Shown here: one piece after another, positions 46,927 to 56,473 of the stretch
Layout: each line of letters starts with the position of its first letter
Numbering within the stretch: the first letter of the stretch is position 1
Made by a program: the position numbers and the translations under genes
The notes under the pieces: generated by a model
Seen by the model: the letters and a program-made list of their open reading frames with translations, nothing else
Database searches by the model: none
Told to the model about the DNA's origin: nothing
From: Epilithonimonas xixisoli
GTDB lineage: Bacteria > Bacteroidota > Bacteroidia > Flavobacteriales > Weeksellaceae
Reading direction: 5' to 3'
NCBI RefSeq assembly: GCF_004365655.1
Contig: NZ_SOEO01000002.1
Span: forward strand, 186,001-250,000
Length of the DNA stretch: 64,000 nt

Positions 46927-49035
46927 TTAAAAAAACTTCAAAGAAACACCAAACATGAAGTTAATTCCAGCTTGTGAAAAGTAAAACGGTTCCCCAGAAA
47001 TGTAGCCATTGTTCACATATTTTGTATTTGTGAAATTATTCAACAAAAACCTAAGAATCACTTCATTTTTTTTGAAAGGCAATTTATAAGACATATTGAA
47101 ATCCGGAACTACATAATCTTCCAATTGATTCACGCGATCTCCCGAATTATCCAGAAATTGTTTTCCCACATATTGAGCTGTAATTCCCAAATTGAAATTT
47201 TTGAAAGGCGAATAAAGAACGTTTCCATTGGCAATTACATTTGGAGAGAATGAGATATCGGTTTTCCCGTAATTCACCAATCCATCTTCTGTTTCTGCGA
47301 TGAATTCTTTATTTTTATTAGAACTCAAAGTTGTGTTTCCAGACAATTGCAACTTCTCCGAAAGCTTTGCCAGAACGCCAAACTCAAGACCAACTCTAGA
47401 ACTTTTTCCGCTGTTTGTTCGGATGAATTCTCCGACATTATTAATCTGCCCATTCAACACCAATTGATTTTTGTAAGACATATAATAAGCATTCGCCGTA
47501 AAAGCTACTTTCCCAACCTGCTGTTCAAATCCAGCTTCGAAGTCGTGTAAGGTTTCGGGTTTTGTATCGGGATTGGCGAAAAGATCATCTCTGTTGGGTT
47601 CACGGTGAGCGTTGGCATAAGAAAGGAAAACTTTCCCATTTCCTAAGTTATAATTAATTCCAGCTTTCGGATTGAAGAATGTCCATTTGCGGTGGAGATC
47701 CACACCTTCATCATCACCTTGTTGCAAAATTTTGGTATCGTAATCGATGTTTCTCAATTGTAAATCTCCAAAGAATTCGAATCTATTCAATTTATAGATT
47801 GCTTTTGCAAAACCGGATACTTCATTTTTCAGAGAGCGATTTCGGTAATATTCGGATTCATTAATATTAGGAAAGAAAACACCTGTTACGTTTCCAAAAT
47901 GCCAGCCGTAATACTGATTGGCAATTGCGCCAACATTAATATCAAGATTCCCCAACTTACCATACAAAGTCGAGATCACGCCATAAAAATCATTGTCCAG
48001 CCATTTTTTTCTGATGAAATCTGTTCTTTCAACTTCGGTTCCATTTTCTATGATATTTGGCAAGTTGTATTTTGAAAATTTCGCATCTTGCTTATAGTTT
48101 TCATAAAAACCTTTTCCTTTTGTGTAATGTGCTGTGGTTTCCAATTTCCATTGATCTGAAAAACGTTGATTCCACAAGAAATGATAATGACTCTGTCTGT
48201 AATTGTCCGTTTCGCCGTCATAAAACCCAACAATATTTTCCCAATTGGCATCATAAATCGCACCGGAGGAATTGAATCTCGGATTGCTTTCCCAAGTTGA
48301 TTTGCTGATTCCGTTCCAAGCTTGATACGTTCTTTGCTTACCTCCAAAAGTGAGAAACCTCAGCTCAGTATTTTTTTCTTGAAACAATGCGGAGAAATTA
48401 TACGAATGCAGATTTGAAGAAGCTCTGTCTATATAACCATCGGAATGGATGTGCGAGTATCTTCCCATCACAGACAATCGGTTTTTCCAGAATTTCCCAG
48501 AATTGATTTCCCCAGAATATTTGTAAGTATTGAACGACCCATACGAATTATCCGACTTTACCGAAAACGTGTCACTTGGGTCTTTTGAGATCACATTCAC
48601 GCTTGCACCAAAAGCAGAAACACCGTTGGAGGAAGTTCCCACACCACGCTGAATTACAATTTGCGACGCCGAACTGGTGAGATCCGGAAGATTCACAAAG
48701 AAAGTTCCCTGAGATTCTGAATCGTTGTATGGAACGCCATTTAGCATCACATTGATACTGGTTCCGGCTGTTCCACGGATTCTAAAACCCGTGTAACCAA
48801 CACCATTTCCTGCATCGGAAGTTGAAATTACAGACATTTGGTTCTTCAGCAAAATGGGCAATTCCTGACCTAGATTTTTGTCCGCAAGATCTTTTTCGAC
48901 ATTGATGATTGATTTTGCAACCGGCGTTCGTTTGGTAAATTCTACAGCTTGAATGCTTGTAACTTGTACAGAATCTGTAGTTTGTGAAAAATAGAACGGA
49001 GCAGTGAACACTCCTAAAAAAAGTAAACCTTTCAT
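46927..49035 (-). CDS. TonB-dependent receptor under TPP riboswitch control
   Basis: 702 residues from ATG 49035 (MKGLLFLGVFTAPFYFSQ, a signal peptide); the 32 residues upstream of it are leader sequence. The plug domain (about 50-160) shows GYTGFRIRGTAGTSINVMLN and LNGVPYNDSESQGTFF. The barrel ends with the aromatic FMFGVSLKFF. A TPP riboswitch 140 bases upstream says the substrate is thiamine, a phosphate ester or a precursor. This matches the ThiT/OMP_thi concept in Bacteroidota, where thiamine-responsive TonB receptors replace porins. No inner-membrane partner gene is next to it. Confidence 0.9.
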   Translation of the reverse strand: MKGLLFLGVFTAPFYFSQTTDSVQVTSIQAVEFTKRTPVAKSIINVEKDLADKNLGQELPILLKNQMSVISTSDAGNGVGYTGFRIRGTAGTSINVMLNGVPYNDSESQGTFFVNLPDLTSSASQIVIQRGVGTSSNGVSAFGASVNVISKDPSDTFSVKSDNSYGSFNTYKYSGEINSGKFWKNRLSVMGRYSHIHSDGYIDRASSNLHSYNFSALFQEKNTELRFLTFGGKQRTYQAWNGISKSTWESNPRFNSSGAIYDANWENIVGFYDGETDNYRQSHYHFLWNQRFSDQWKLETTAHYTKGKGFYENYKQDAKFSKYNLPNIIENGTEVERTDFIRKKWLDNDFYGVISTLYGKLGNLDINVGAIANQYYGWHFGNVTGVFFPNINESEYYRNRSLKNEVSGFAKAIYKLNRFEFFGDLQLRNIDYDTKILQQGDDEGVDLHRKWTFFNPKAGINYNLGNGKVFLSYANAHREPNRDDLFANPDTKPETLHDFEAGFEQQVGKVAFTANAYYMSYKNQLVLNGQINNVGEFIRTNSGKSSRVGLEFGVLAKLSEKLQLSGNTTLSSNKNKEFIAETEDGLVNYGKTDISFSPNVIANGNVLYSPFKNFNLGITAQYVGKQFLDNSGDRVNQLEDYVVPDFNMSYKLPFKKNEVILRFLLNNFTNTKYVNNGYISGEPFYFSQAGINFMFGVSLKFF

Positions 49036-49148
49036 TCTTTTAAATTTTTGTTTGTTAAAATTTATTGGAATAAAAGGGGCGAAAAGAATTAACAATGAAG
49101 AATTAATAATGATGTAATCTCCGGAAATCAATCACTACTAATTTTTTA

Positions 49149-49171
49149 ATTTTTAATGGTTCATTAAAAAT
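49149..49171 (-). promoter_or_regulatory. AT-rich hairpin, putative expression platform of the TPP riboswitch
   Basis: Perfect 10-bp stem ATTTTTAATG-AAC-CATTAAAAAT directly after the aptamer. It repeats the aptamer word AATGAACC, so the two may compete. It lacks the GC-rich stem of a normal terminator. Confidence 0.5.
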
Positions 49172-49172
49172 A

Positions 49173-49241
49173 GTATCCCTAAACAGCATTATCTGTTCCA
49201 GGTTCATTGGGTATAATCTCAGCTTGTGACAGCACCCCTTA
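49173..49241 (-). promoter_or_regulatory. TPP riboswitch (THI element)
   Basis: Minus strand, in order: AAGGGGTGCT, GCTGAGATTATACCC, AATGAACCTGGAACAG, ATAATGCTGTTTAGGGA. These are the conserved THI-box strands, with GGGGTGC, GCTGAGA, TACCC, GAACCTG and TAATGC...TAGGGA all present. It binds thiamine pyrophosphate and should shut off the TonB receptor gene when TPP is high. Confidence 0.95.
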
Positions 49242-49253
49242 AATTTCTGACTG

Positions 49254-49261
49254 CGAAATTA
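49254..49261 (-). promoter_or_regulatory. -7 element upstream of the TPP riboswitch
   Basis: Minus strand TAATTTCG, one mismatch from TAnnTTTG; it would start the transcript about 7 bases before the aptamer. It sits 14 bases after the stop of the upstream gene. Confidence 0.45.
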
Positions 49262-49274
49262 CATTTTTTTTTAA

Positions 49275-49943
49275 TTAATATGCTTTATTTTTTTCATCCA
49301 CGAAAAAATATTCTTTCCCATCTTTGGAAACTTCAAAAAGATGAGCTGTTTTCCAGGAGAGATTGGTTTTAATATCATTATAGATAAAAGGCACAACAAT
49401 TTTATTTTTCTTATCTACCACACCAAACATATCATTTTTAACCGCTACAATCATAGGGTTTTCCTTATCACCATCCAAAACATACAGCATTTGATATTGT
49501 GGATAGATGTCAAAATCTTTATACGTGGAAATATCGATCTTCTCCTTGCTTACCAAGCCGTAAAAACCGCTGAGAATAAAAGCTTTATATTTTGAAGGCT
49601 CATAAGGAATGGAACATTTCCCCAGATCAGAATTTTTGTACTGGTAAACGCGTTTTCCTGTTTTATCAATCCTGTAAGAAACTTGATTTTTTTCAACTGT
49701 GGCGTAATCCGCTGTTCCGTAAGTTTTTGCTTTGGGATTTGAAGAATTCAAAAGATTGCAATCTTCCGAAAAAAACATCGCAATGTGATATTCTGGAGGG
49801 ATGACCAATTCACCTTTTTGATTTACATAACCCGACTTTCCGTCAATAGTTTGGGGAATAAGATCAGGAATCACATCTTCCTTCATCTGGCAGGTTGCCA
49901 AAAGAAAGCAACCAGTAAAAATTACGGTCAGATATTTTTTCAT
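49275..49943 (-). CDS. WG-repeat lipoprotein
   Basis: 222 residues with a lipid-anchoring signal (MKKYLTVIFTGCFLLATC). WG-type repeats are recognisable: GKSGYVNQKGELVIPPEYH near 37-55 and DMFGVVDKKNKIVVPFIYND near 170-190. Such repeats form small beta units on the cell surface or in the periplasm; the function is not known. It is followed by the riboswitch promoter. Confidence 0.75.
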   Translation of the reverse strand: MKKYLTVIFTGCFLLATCQMKEDVIPDLIPQTIDGKSGYVNQKGELVIPPEYHIAMFFSEDCNLLNSSNPKAKTYGTADYATVEKNQVSYRIDKTGKRVYQYKNSDLGKCSIPYEPSKYKAFILSGFYGLVSKEKIDISTYKDFDIYPQYQMLYVLDGDKENPMIVAVKNDMFGVVDKKNKIVVPFIYNDIKTNLSWKTAHLFEVSKDGKEYFFVDEKNKAY

Positions 49944-49957
49944 CGAGGGCGTTTGTG

Positions 49958-50380
49958 TTATAACTTAAATAAAAATTCTTTATATAAGTCTGTGTTTTTC
50001 AACACCAAAAATACAAAAACTATTATTAACACCAAAAAAACGGATATCCGATGGGTAAAAAAGCACTTGACTGTCCGTTTCATTGTTTCTCTGCCAAAAA
50101 AGTGAACCAGCAAAATGAAGACACAAAATGGTAAGGAAATCACAAATAAAGCATTGTATTTAAATGCTTCCAAAATTCTAAAATGAAGCAACTCGTGAAC
50201 CGCCCGCTGAACGCCACAACCCGGACAATCATAGCCTGAAACCGCTTTCAGAGGACATTTGATAAAATAAGGACTCTCCGATGGATCAATAAAATAGAAA
50301 ACAGCAACAATCGCCATCAAAATAACACTTATGACGATTTGTTTTGCATATTTTTTAAATAAAAAATTGATTTTCAGCAT
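49958..50380 (-). CDS. DUF2752 membrane protein
   Basis: 140 residues, three hydrophobic segments (about 13-30, 75-95, 110-128). The signature CPLKAVSGYDCPGCGVQRAV holds the CPGCGxxRA motif of DUF2752. Cys and His residues (HELLH) suggest metal or redox chemistry, but the family has no proven function. It ends 14 bases before the WG lipoprotein start on the same strand, so the two may be co-transcribed. Confidence 0.8.
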   Translation of the reverse strand: MLKINFLFKKYAKQIVISVILMAIVAVFYFIDPSESPYFIKCPLKAVSGYDCPGCGVQRAVHELLHFRILEAFKYNALFVISLPFCVFILLVHFFGRETMKRTVKCFFTHRISVFLVLIIVFVFLVLKNTDLYKEFLFKL

Positions 50381-50506
50381 TGTAATTAAAAGTTAAACGA
50401 GCGAGAAAGTAAAGATTAATATGATAAAAACATTAAATATAGATAAAATATATGTAATTTATTTTTAATCTAAATTATTCTTCTCTTATAAAAGTTTTGA
50501 ATTTCG

Positions 50507-50514
50507 TAAATTTG
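50507..50514 (+). promoter_or_regulatory. -7 element of acnB
   Basis: TAAATTTG, exact TAnnTTTG, giving a leader of about 137 bases. Confidence 0.45.
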
Positions 50515-50584
50515 GGCGAATTTACAAGACCTAAAACCAAACAGATAAGACTTTTTATCTTGACGGTTTTAAGGACAAACAAAC

Positions 50585-50631
50585 TGTAGATTTTTAGCAA
50601 TATTTTAATTATTGTTTTCAAGAACATCTAC
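50585..50631 (+). promoter_or_regulatory. Nested inverted repeats in the acnB leader
   Basis: Outer arms GTAGAT (50586-50591) / ATCTAC (50626-50631), inner arms CAATA (50598-50602) / TATTG (50610-50614). A structured 5' UTR is plausible; the aconitase family can itself bind RNA, but no such link is shown here. Confidence 0.35.
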
Positions 50632-50657
50632 TCAAAAAAAAGAAAAAGACTTCTATA

Positions 50658-53438
50658 ATGAATATTTACAAAGATTACCTTAAAGAAATTGAAGAAAGAA
50701 AACAGCAAGGTTTACACCCAAAACCAATTGACGGTGCAGAATTGCTAAGCGAAATCATTGCACAAATCAAAGATTCTGGGAATGCAGATCGTGCGGATTC
50801 TCTTCAGTTTTTTATTTACAATACTTTGCCTGGTACGACGAGTGCTGCAGGCGTGAAAGCTAAATTTTTAAAAGAGATTATTCTCGGTGAATCCATTGTA
50901 GAAGAAATTACACCAACTTACGCTTTCGAATTATTGTCCCACATGAAAGGTGGACCTTCCATTGAAGTATTGCTGGACTTGGCACTTGGTCAAGATTTAG
51001 TTATTGCTCAGCAAGCTTCAGATGTTTTGAAAACTCAGGTTTTTCTTTATGAAGCAGACACTGATCGATTGAAAGAAGCTTTCAACAATGGAAACGAAAT
51101 CGCCAAAGAAATCATAGAAAGCTACGCACAAGCAGAATTTTTTACGAAACTTCCAGAAGCTCCGGAAGAAGTAAAAGTGGTAACATACATCGCTGGAGAA
51201 GGTGATATCTCTACAGATTTATTATCTCCAGGAAATCAAGCACATTCAAGATCTGATCGTGAACTTCACGGTTTGTGTATGATGACGCCCGCAGCTCAGC
51301 AAGAAATCAAAGCTTTGCAAGCACAACATCCTGACAAGAGCGTGATGTTAATCGCTGAAAAAGGAACAATGGGTGTTGGATCGTCCAGAATGTCGGGTGT
51401 AAACAACGTGGCGCTTTGGACAGGTAAACAAGCTAGTCCATATATTCCATTCGTAAATATCGCACCAATCGTTGCAGGAACAAACGGAATCTCTCCAATT
51501 TTCTTGACTACTGTTGACGTAACCGGCGGAATTGGAATTGACCTTCAAAACTGGGTGAAAAAAGTAGATGCAGAAGGCAATGTAATCCGTAACGAAAACA
51601 ACGAACCAATCCTTGAAGAAGTTTATTCTGTAGCTACCGGAACAGTTCTTACCATTAATACCAAGACCAAAAAATTATACAACGGCGATCTGGAAGTGAA
51701 AGATATTTCTAAATCATTTACGCCACAAAAAATGGAATTCATCAAAGCTGGCGGATCTTATGCCATCGTCTTTGGTAAAAAATTACAAACTTGGGCATCT
51801 AACATTTTAGGAATTGAAATTCCTACGGTTTATGCGCCATCAAAAGAAATCACGAAAGAAGGTGTTGGTCTTACCGCAGTTGAAAAAATCTTCAACAGAA
51901 ATGCTGTTGGTGTTGCTCCAGGAAAATTATTGCACGCTGGTTCAGACGTAAGAGTTGAAGTCAACATTGTTGGTTCTCAGGATACAACAGGTTTGATGAC
52001 TGCTCAGGAATTGGAATCAATGGCAGCAACAGTTATTTCTCCAATCGTTGATGGGGCTTACCAATCTGGTTGTCATACCGCTTCAGTTTGGGATAAAAAA
52101 GCGCAGGCTAATATTCCAAGATTGATGAAATTCATGAACGATTTCGGATTGATCACAGCTCGTGACCCGAAAGGTGAATACCACGCAATGACAGACGTTA
52201 TTCACAAAGTTCTTAACGATATTACGATTGACGAATGGGCAATCATCATCGGAGGAGATTCTCACACAAGAATGTCCAAAGGTGTGGCTTTCGGTGCTGA
52301 CTCAGGAACTGTAGCTTTGGCTTTGGCGACTGGAGAAGCTTCTATGCCGATTCCGGAATCTGTAAAAGTAACTTTCAAAGGTGATATGAAAGCGCACATG
52401 GATTTCCGTGATGTGGTTCACGCAACTCAGTTGCAAATGCTTCAGCAATTTGGAGGCGAAAATGTTTTCCAGGGTAGAATCATCGAGGTTCACATCGGAA
52501 CACTTCCTGCGGATCAGGCGTTTACATTCACCGACTGGACTGCAGAGATGAAAGCAAAAGCGTCAATCTGTATCTCTGAAGACGATACGTTGATCGAATC
52601 TTTGGAAATTGCAAAAGGCAGAATCCAGATTATGATCGACAAAGGAATGGATAACCATCTTCAGGTTCTTCAAGGTTTAATTAATAAAGCAAACAAGAGA
52701 ATCACTGAAATTAAATCTGGCGAAAAACCAGCTTTGACACCAGATTCAAATGCTAAATATTATGCAGAGGTCGTTGTTGATCTTGATGCGATTGTTGAGC
52801 CAATGATTGCCGATCCAGACGTTAACAACGAAGATGTTTCTAAAAGATACACGCACGATACAATCAGAGACTTGACTTATTACGGAGGTGATAAAAAAGT
52901 GGATCTTGGTTTCGTAGGATCTTGTATGGTTCACAAAGGCGATTTGAAAATCGTTTCTCAAATGTTAAGAAACATCGAAAAACAAAATGGTAAAGTAGAA
53001 TTCCAAGCACCATTGGTAGTTGCGGCTCCAACTTACAACATCATCGACGAATTGAAAGCAGAAGGTGATTGGGAATTGCTTGAAAAATATTCAGGTTTCG
53101 AGTTTAATGACAATGCTCCGAAAGGTGCTGCCCGTACAGAATATGAAAATATGATGTACCTAGAGCGTCCAGGATGTAACCTTTGTATGGGTAACCAAGA
53201 AAAAGCGGAAAAAGGAGATACTGTTTTAGCAACTTCTACTCGACTTTTCCAAGGTAGAGTTGTGGAAGATTCCGAACGTAAAAAAGGTGAATCTTTATTG
53301 GCTTCAACTCCGGTTGTTGTACTTTCTGCAATCATCGGGAGAATTCCAAGTATCGAAGAATACAAAGAAGCTGTTGAAGGCATTGACTTAACGACTTTCA
53401 TTCCTTCTATTAAGGAATTGGTAACAGTTGGTCATTAA
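50658..53438 (+). CDS. acnB: Aconitate hydratase B / 2-methylisocitrate dehydratase
   Basis: 926 residues, with the AcnB layout: N-terminal HEAT-like domain (about 1-155), swivel domain, then the catalytic domains. The [4Fe-4S] ligands are C756 (GSCMVHKG), C840 and C843 (GCNLCMG). IIGGDSHTRMSKGVAFGADS and RLFQGRVVEDSERKKG are active-site regions. It interconverts citrate and isocitrate in the TCA cycle and can act on 2-methylisocitrate. It has its own promoter region and ends with two tandem hairpins. Confidence 0.97.
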   Translation: MNIYKDYLKEIEERKQQGLHPKPIDGAELLSEIIAQIKDSGNADRADSLQFFIYNTLPGTTSAAGVKAKFLKEIILGESIVEEITPTYAFELLSHMKGGPSIEVLLDLALGQDLVIAQQASDVLKTQVFLYEADTDRLKEAFNNGNEIAKEIIESYAQAEFFTKLPEAPEEVKVVTYIAGEGDISTDLLSPGNQAHSRSDRELHGLCMMTPAAQQEIKALQAQHPDKSVMLIAEKGTMGVGSSRMSGVNNVALWTGKQASPYIPFVNIAPIVAGTNGISPIFLTTVDVTGGIGIDLQNWVKKVDAEGNVIRNENNEPILEEVYSVATGTVLTINTKTKKLYNGDLEVKDISKSFTPQKMEFIKAGGSYAIVFGKKLQTWASNILGIEIPTVYAPSKEITKEGVGLTAVEKIFNRNAVGVAPGKLLHAGSDVRVEVNIVGSQDTTGLMTAQELESMAATVISPIVDGAYQSGCHTASVWDKKAQANIPRLMKFMNDFGLITARDPKGEYHAMTDVIHKVLNDITIDEWAIIIGGDSHTRMSKGVAFGADSGTVALALATGEASMPIPESVKVTFKGDMKAHMDFRDVVHATQLQMLQQFGGENVFQGRIIEVHIGTLPADQAFTFTDWTAEMKAKASICISEDDTLIESLEIAKGRIQIMIDKGMDNHLQVLQGLINKANKRITEIKSGEKPALTPDSNAKYYAEVVVDLDAIVEPMIADPDVNNEDVSKRYTHDTIRDLTYYGGDKKVDLGFVGSCMVHKGDLKIVSQMLRNIEKQNGKVEFQAPLVVAAPTYNIIDELKAEGDWELLEKYSGFEFNDNAPKGAARTEYENMMYLERPGCNLCMGNQEKAEKGDTVLATSTRLFQGRVVEDSERKKGESLLASTPVVVLSAIIGRIPSIEEYKEAVEGIDLTTFIPSIKELVTVGH

Positions 53439-53457
53439 TAACATTTTGATGTAATTC

Positions 53458-53495
53458 AGCCTTGTCAAGGCTCAAAACCTTGACAAGGCTTTTAA
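53458..53495 (+). terminator. First hairpin after acnB
   Basis: AGCCTTGTCAAGG-CTCAAAA-CCTTGACAAGGCT, a perfect 13-bp stem followed by TTT. Confidence 0.75.
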
Positions 53496-53500
53496 ATAAT

Positions 53501-53536
53501 AAAAAATCCCGAATTCTATTGAATCGGGATTTTTTG
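53501..53536 (+). terminator. Second terminator after acnB
   Basis: AAAAATCCCGAATTC-TATT-GAATCGGGATTTTTT (one bulge), with a good T run. Confidence 0.85.
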
Positions 53537-53708
53537 TTTAGAATATTTCCATATTAACTGATCAAAGTTCAATTTAAATGAAAATTAAAGTTCGGAATCT
53601 CAATTTTTATTAACTTGATAGTTGTAAAATATTGTTACCATACATCTTATTTATAACCATTTAAGAAATGTAGGAACAAAATTTGATAAATAGAATAAGA
53701 CTATTTTC

Positions 53709-53759
53709 CTCGATTAAATCAGGGAAAATTTGATTAATTAATTATAAAATAAAATCGAG
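53709..53759 (+). promoter_or_regulatory. Inverted repeat just upstream of the second aconitase
   Basis: CTCGATT / AATCGAG around a loop of 37 bases with a further partial AATC/GATT pairing. The second arm abuts the start codon, so folding could affect initiation. Confidence 0.35.
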
Positions 53760-53761
53760 AT

Positions 53762-56032
53762 ATGACTTTTGACTTAGATATGATTAAAAAGGTTTATTCT
53801 GATTTCGAAACCAGAGTGAACGATGCAAGAGCTTTTATGGGAAGACCTCTTACCTATTCCGAAAAAATCCTTTGTGCACACTTGGATGTAAAACAAGTAA
53901 GAGAATCTTTCAAACGTGGGGATTCTTACGTAGATTTTGCGCCGGACAGGGTGGCAATGCAGGATGCAACAGCACAAATGGCGCTTCTGCAATTTATGCA
54001 GGCAGGCAAGGCAAAAGTTGCAGTTCCATCGACGGTTCATGCAGATCACTTGATCCAAGCAAGAGTTGGTGCAGAGAAAGATCTTATCGAAGCTGAAAAT
54101 AAAAACAACGAAGTTTATCAATTTCTTCAATCAGTTTCTAATAAATACGGCATCGGATTTTGGAAAGCAGGCGCAGGAATTATTCATCAAGTTGTTTTAG
54201 AAAATTACGCATTTCCTGGTGGATTGATGATCGGAACCGATTCTCACACTGTAAACGCAGGCGGATTGGGAATGGTTGCCATCGGTGTTGGTGGTGCTGA
54301 TGCTGTGGATGTAATGGCAGGAATGCCGTGGGAACTAAAATTTCCAAAAATGATTGGTGTAAAACTAACGGGAAAACTTAACGGTTGGACTGCAGCAAAA
54401 GATGTCATTTTGAAAGTAGCGGGAATCCTAACTGTAAAAGGAGGAACTGGCGCCATTGTAGAATATTTTGGAGACGGTGCGGAATCTCTATCTTGCACTG
54501 GCAAAGGTACGATTTGTAATATGGGTGCAGAAGTCGGAGCTACAACTTCGATTTTCGCTTATGACCAAAATATGAGCAAATATCTCCGCTCCACAGACCG
54601 AGAAGATTTGGCTGATGCAGCAGACGCGATTGCTCACGTTTTAAAAGCTGACCCAGAAGTTCTCGCAAATCCAGAGAAATATTTTGATGAAGTAATTGAA
54701 ATTAATCTTGATAATCTGGAGCCCTACCTCAACGGACCTTTCACTCCAGATTTGGCAACACCAATTTCTCAGATGAAAGAAATCGCTGAGAAAAATGGAT
54801 GGCCAACGAAAATCGAAGTTGGATTGATAGGTTCTTGCACCAACTCGTCTTATGAAGATATAGCCAGAGCAGCTTCCGTAGCAAAACAAGCGAAAGAAAA
54901 AAACCTTGAAGTAAAAGCAGAATATACGATCACTCCAGGATCAGAACAAGTAAGATTCACTGTAGAAAGAGACGGTTTTTTGAAAACTTTTGATGAAATT
55001 GGTGGTAAAGTGTTTGCCAATGCTTGTGGACCTTGCATCGGACAATGGGCACGTGAAGGCGCTGATAAACAAGAAAAAAACACAATCGTTCACTCTTTCA
55101 ACAGAAATTTTTCGAAAAGAGCTGATGGAAATCCGAATACTTACGCTTTCGTAGGTTCACCAGAGTTGGTAACCGCAATGGCTATTGCCGGAGATTTGAG
55201 ATTCAATCCATTGACAGATAAACTTAAAAATAAAGACGGAGAAATGGTTCTTCTGGACGAGCCAAGTGGCGATGATCTTCCAAGATTAGGTTTTGATGTT
55301 GATGATCCGGGTTATATTGCTCCCGCAGAAGATGGTTCTAATGTTGAGGTGATTGTTTCTCCAACATCAGACAGACTTCAGTTATTAGAAGAATTCCCAG
55401 CTTGGGACGGAAAAAATATAACCGGAGCCAAACTTTTAATCAAAGCTTACGGAAAATGCACGACAGACCATATTTCTATGGCTGGACCTTGGTTGAAATA
55501 CCGTGGACATCTTGATAATATCTCCAACAATATGTTGATTGGTGCAGTAAACGCCTTCAATATGGAAACGAATAATGTGAAAAATGAAGAAGACGGACAA
55601 TACAAACCAGTTCCTGATTCTGCAAGACAATATAAAGCTGATGGTATTCCTACCATCGTAGTTGGTGATGAAAACTATGGTGAAGGTTCTTCCAGAGAAC
55701 ACGCGGCAATGGAGCCGAGACATCTTGGCGTGAGAGCAGTTTTGGTAAAATCCTTTGCCCGAATCCACGAAACGAATCTTAAAAAACAAGGAATGCTCGG
55801 AATCACTTTTGACAATAAGGAAGATTACGACAAAATCCAGGAAGATGACACGATCAACTTCTTAGATTTGGATCAGTTTGCACCAAACAAACCATTGACT
55901 TTGGAATTTGTACACGCCGATGGAACCAAAGACATCATTGTAACAAATCATACTTACAACGCTGGACAAATTGCTTGGTTCAAGGCTGGATCTGCACTCA
56001 ATCTTATTAAGAAAATGGAAAAAGAAAGCTAG
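53762..56032 (+). CDS. Aconitate hydratase, mitochondrial type
   Basis: 756 residues, a different branch from AcnB and close in length and sequence to mitochondrial aconitase. The [4Fe-4S] ligands are C359 ([10 protein letters not shown]), C422 and C425 ([10 protein letters not shown]), one residue off the bovine numbering. [14 protein letters not shown] and [18 protein letters not shown] are active-site regions. Same reaction, citrate to isocitrate, in the TCA cycle. Separated from acnB by terminators, so it is independently expressed. Confidence 0.95.
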   Translation: MTFDLDMIKKVYSDFETRVNDARAFMGRPLTYSEKILCAHLDVKQVRESFKRGDSYVDFAPDRVAMQDATAQMALLQFMQAGKAKVAVPSTVHADHLIQARVGAEKDLIEAENKNNEVYQFLQSVSNKYGIGFWKAGAGIIHQVVLENYAFPGGLMIGTDSHTVNAGGLGMVAIGVGGADAVDVMAGMPWELKFPKMIGVKLTGKLNGWTAAKDVILKVAGILTVKGGTGAIVEYFGDGAESLSCTGKGTICNMGAEVGATTSIFAYDQNMSKYLRSTDREDLADAADAIAHVLKADPEVLANPEKYFDEVIEINLDNLEPYLNGPFTPDLATPISQMKEIAEKNGWPTKIEVGLIGSCTNSSYEDIARAASVAKQAKEKNLEVKAEYTITPGSEQVRFTVERDGFLKTFDEIGGKVFANACGPCIGQWAREGADKQEKNTIVHSFNRNFSKRADGNPNTYAFVGSPELVTAMAIAGDLRFNPLTDKLKNKDGEMVLLDEPSGDDLPRLGFDVDDPGYIAPAEDGSNVEVIVSPTSDRLQLLEEFPAWDGKNITGAKLLIKAYGKCTTDHISMAGPWLKYRGHLDNISNNMLIGAVNAFNMETNNVKNEEDGQYKPVPDSARQYKADGIPTIVVGDENYGEGSSREHAAMEPRHLGVRAVLVKSFARIHETNLKKQGMLGITFDNKEDYDKIQEDDTINFLDLDQFAPNKPLTLEFVHADGTKDIIVTNHTYNAGQIAWFKAGSALNLIKKMEKES

Positions 56033-56052
56033 AATTTAATTTCTTATAAAAG

Positions 56053-56085
56053 AAAAAGCCTTGCAAAACTGCAAGGCTTTTTTTA
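56053..56085. terminator. Bidirectional terminator between aconitase and a convergent gene
   Basis: AAAAAGCCTTGCA-AAAC-TGCAAGGCTTTTT: perfect 13-bp stem with A and T runs on both sides. It overlaps the stop codon of the minus-strand gene at 56083. Confidence 0.9.
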
Positions 56086-56463
56086 TGCTTTATTTTCTTC
56101 TGTCTTGATTTCTTCTTGTCTGCAAAACTTAGACTCAAATCTTTGTTTCCACATTTGCTTCATCTTTTCCCTTTCTTCCTCAGTTCCACAAAATCTCGTT
56201 TCTAATTTTTGTTTCCACATCTCTCTTTCATCATTTCCAAAACCATTTCTATTTCTGAATTTCTCTTTTGCATTGGCCAATCCTCCAAATAGTATTTTTG
56301 AAATCACCAAAATCCCAAGAGACTGCCAATAAGTAATCGCTTTCACGCCCAAAACATCGGGCAAAACCATATTCCAAAGCCATTGGAAAAACCAAATAAA
56401 CAATCCAATTGCAACAATAATGCATGGGAATGCTAACCAAAATTTCTTTTTATGCTTGTTCAT
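56083..56463 (-). CDS. Small membrane protein downstream of an ECF sigma gene
   Basis: 126 residues: two transmembrane helices (about 8-33 and 44-62), then a charged cytosolic helix with a repeated motif, MWKQKLETRFCGTEEEREKM and MWKQRFESKFCRQEEIKTEE. The duplicated WKQ(K/R)(L/F)E(T/S)(R/K)FC unit is notable. It lies 10 bases after the sigma gene and so is in one operon. It takes the place where an anti-sigma factor would be, but no known anti-sigma domain is visible. Confidence 0.65.
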   Translation of the reverse strand: MNKHKKKFWLAFPCIIVAIGLFIWFFQWLWNMVLPDVLGVKAITYWQSLGILVISKILFGGLANAKEKFRNRNGFGNDEREMWKQKLETRFCGTEEEREKMKQMWKQRFESKFCRQEEIKTEENKA

Positions 56464-56473
56464 TTTCTTAAAA

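Larger units (their letters stand above)
53439..53761. other. Intergenic region between the two aconitase genes
   Basis: 323 bases. It holds two tandem terminators (53458-53536), AT-rich sequence without a clear promoter, and a 7-bp inverted repeat CTCGATT (53709-53715) / AATCGAG (53753-53759) that ends two bases before the acn start. Confidence 0.6.

Noticed and set aside
53458-53495. Perfect hairpin after acnB as an sRNA or regulator site
   Set aside because: Its place after the stop and before a second terminator makes a tandem terminator the simpler reading.
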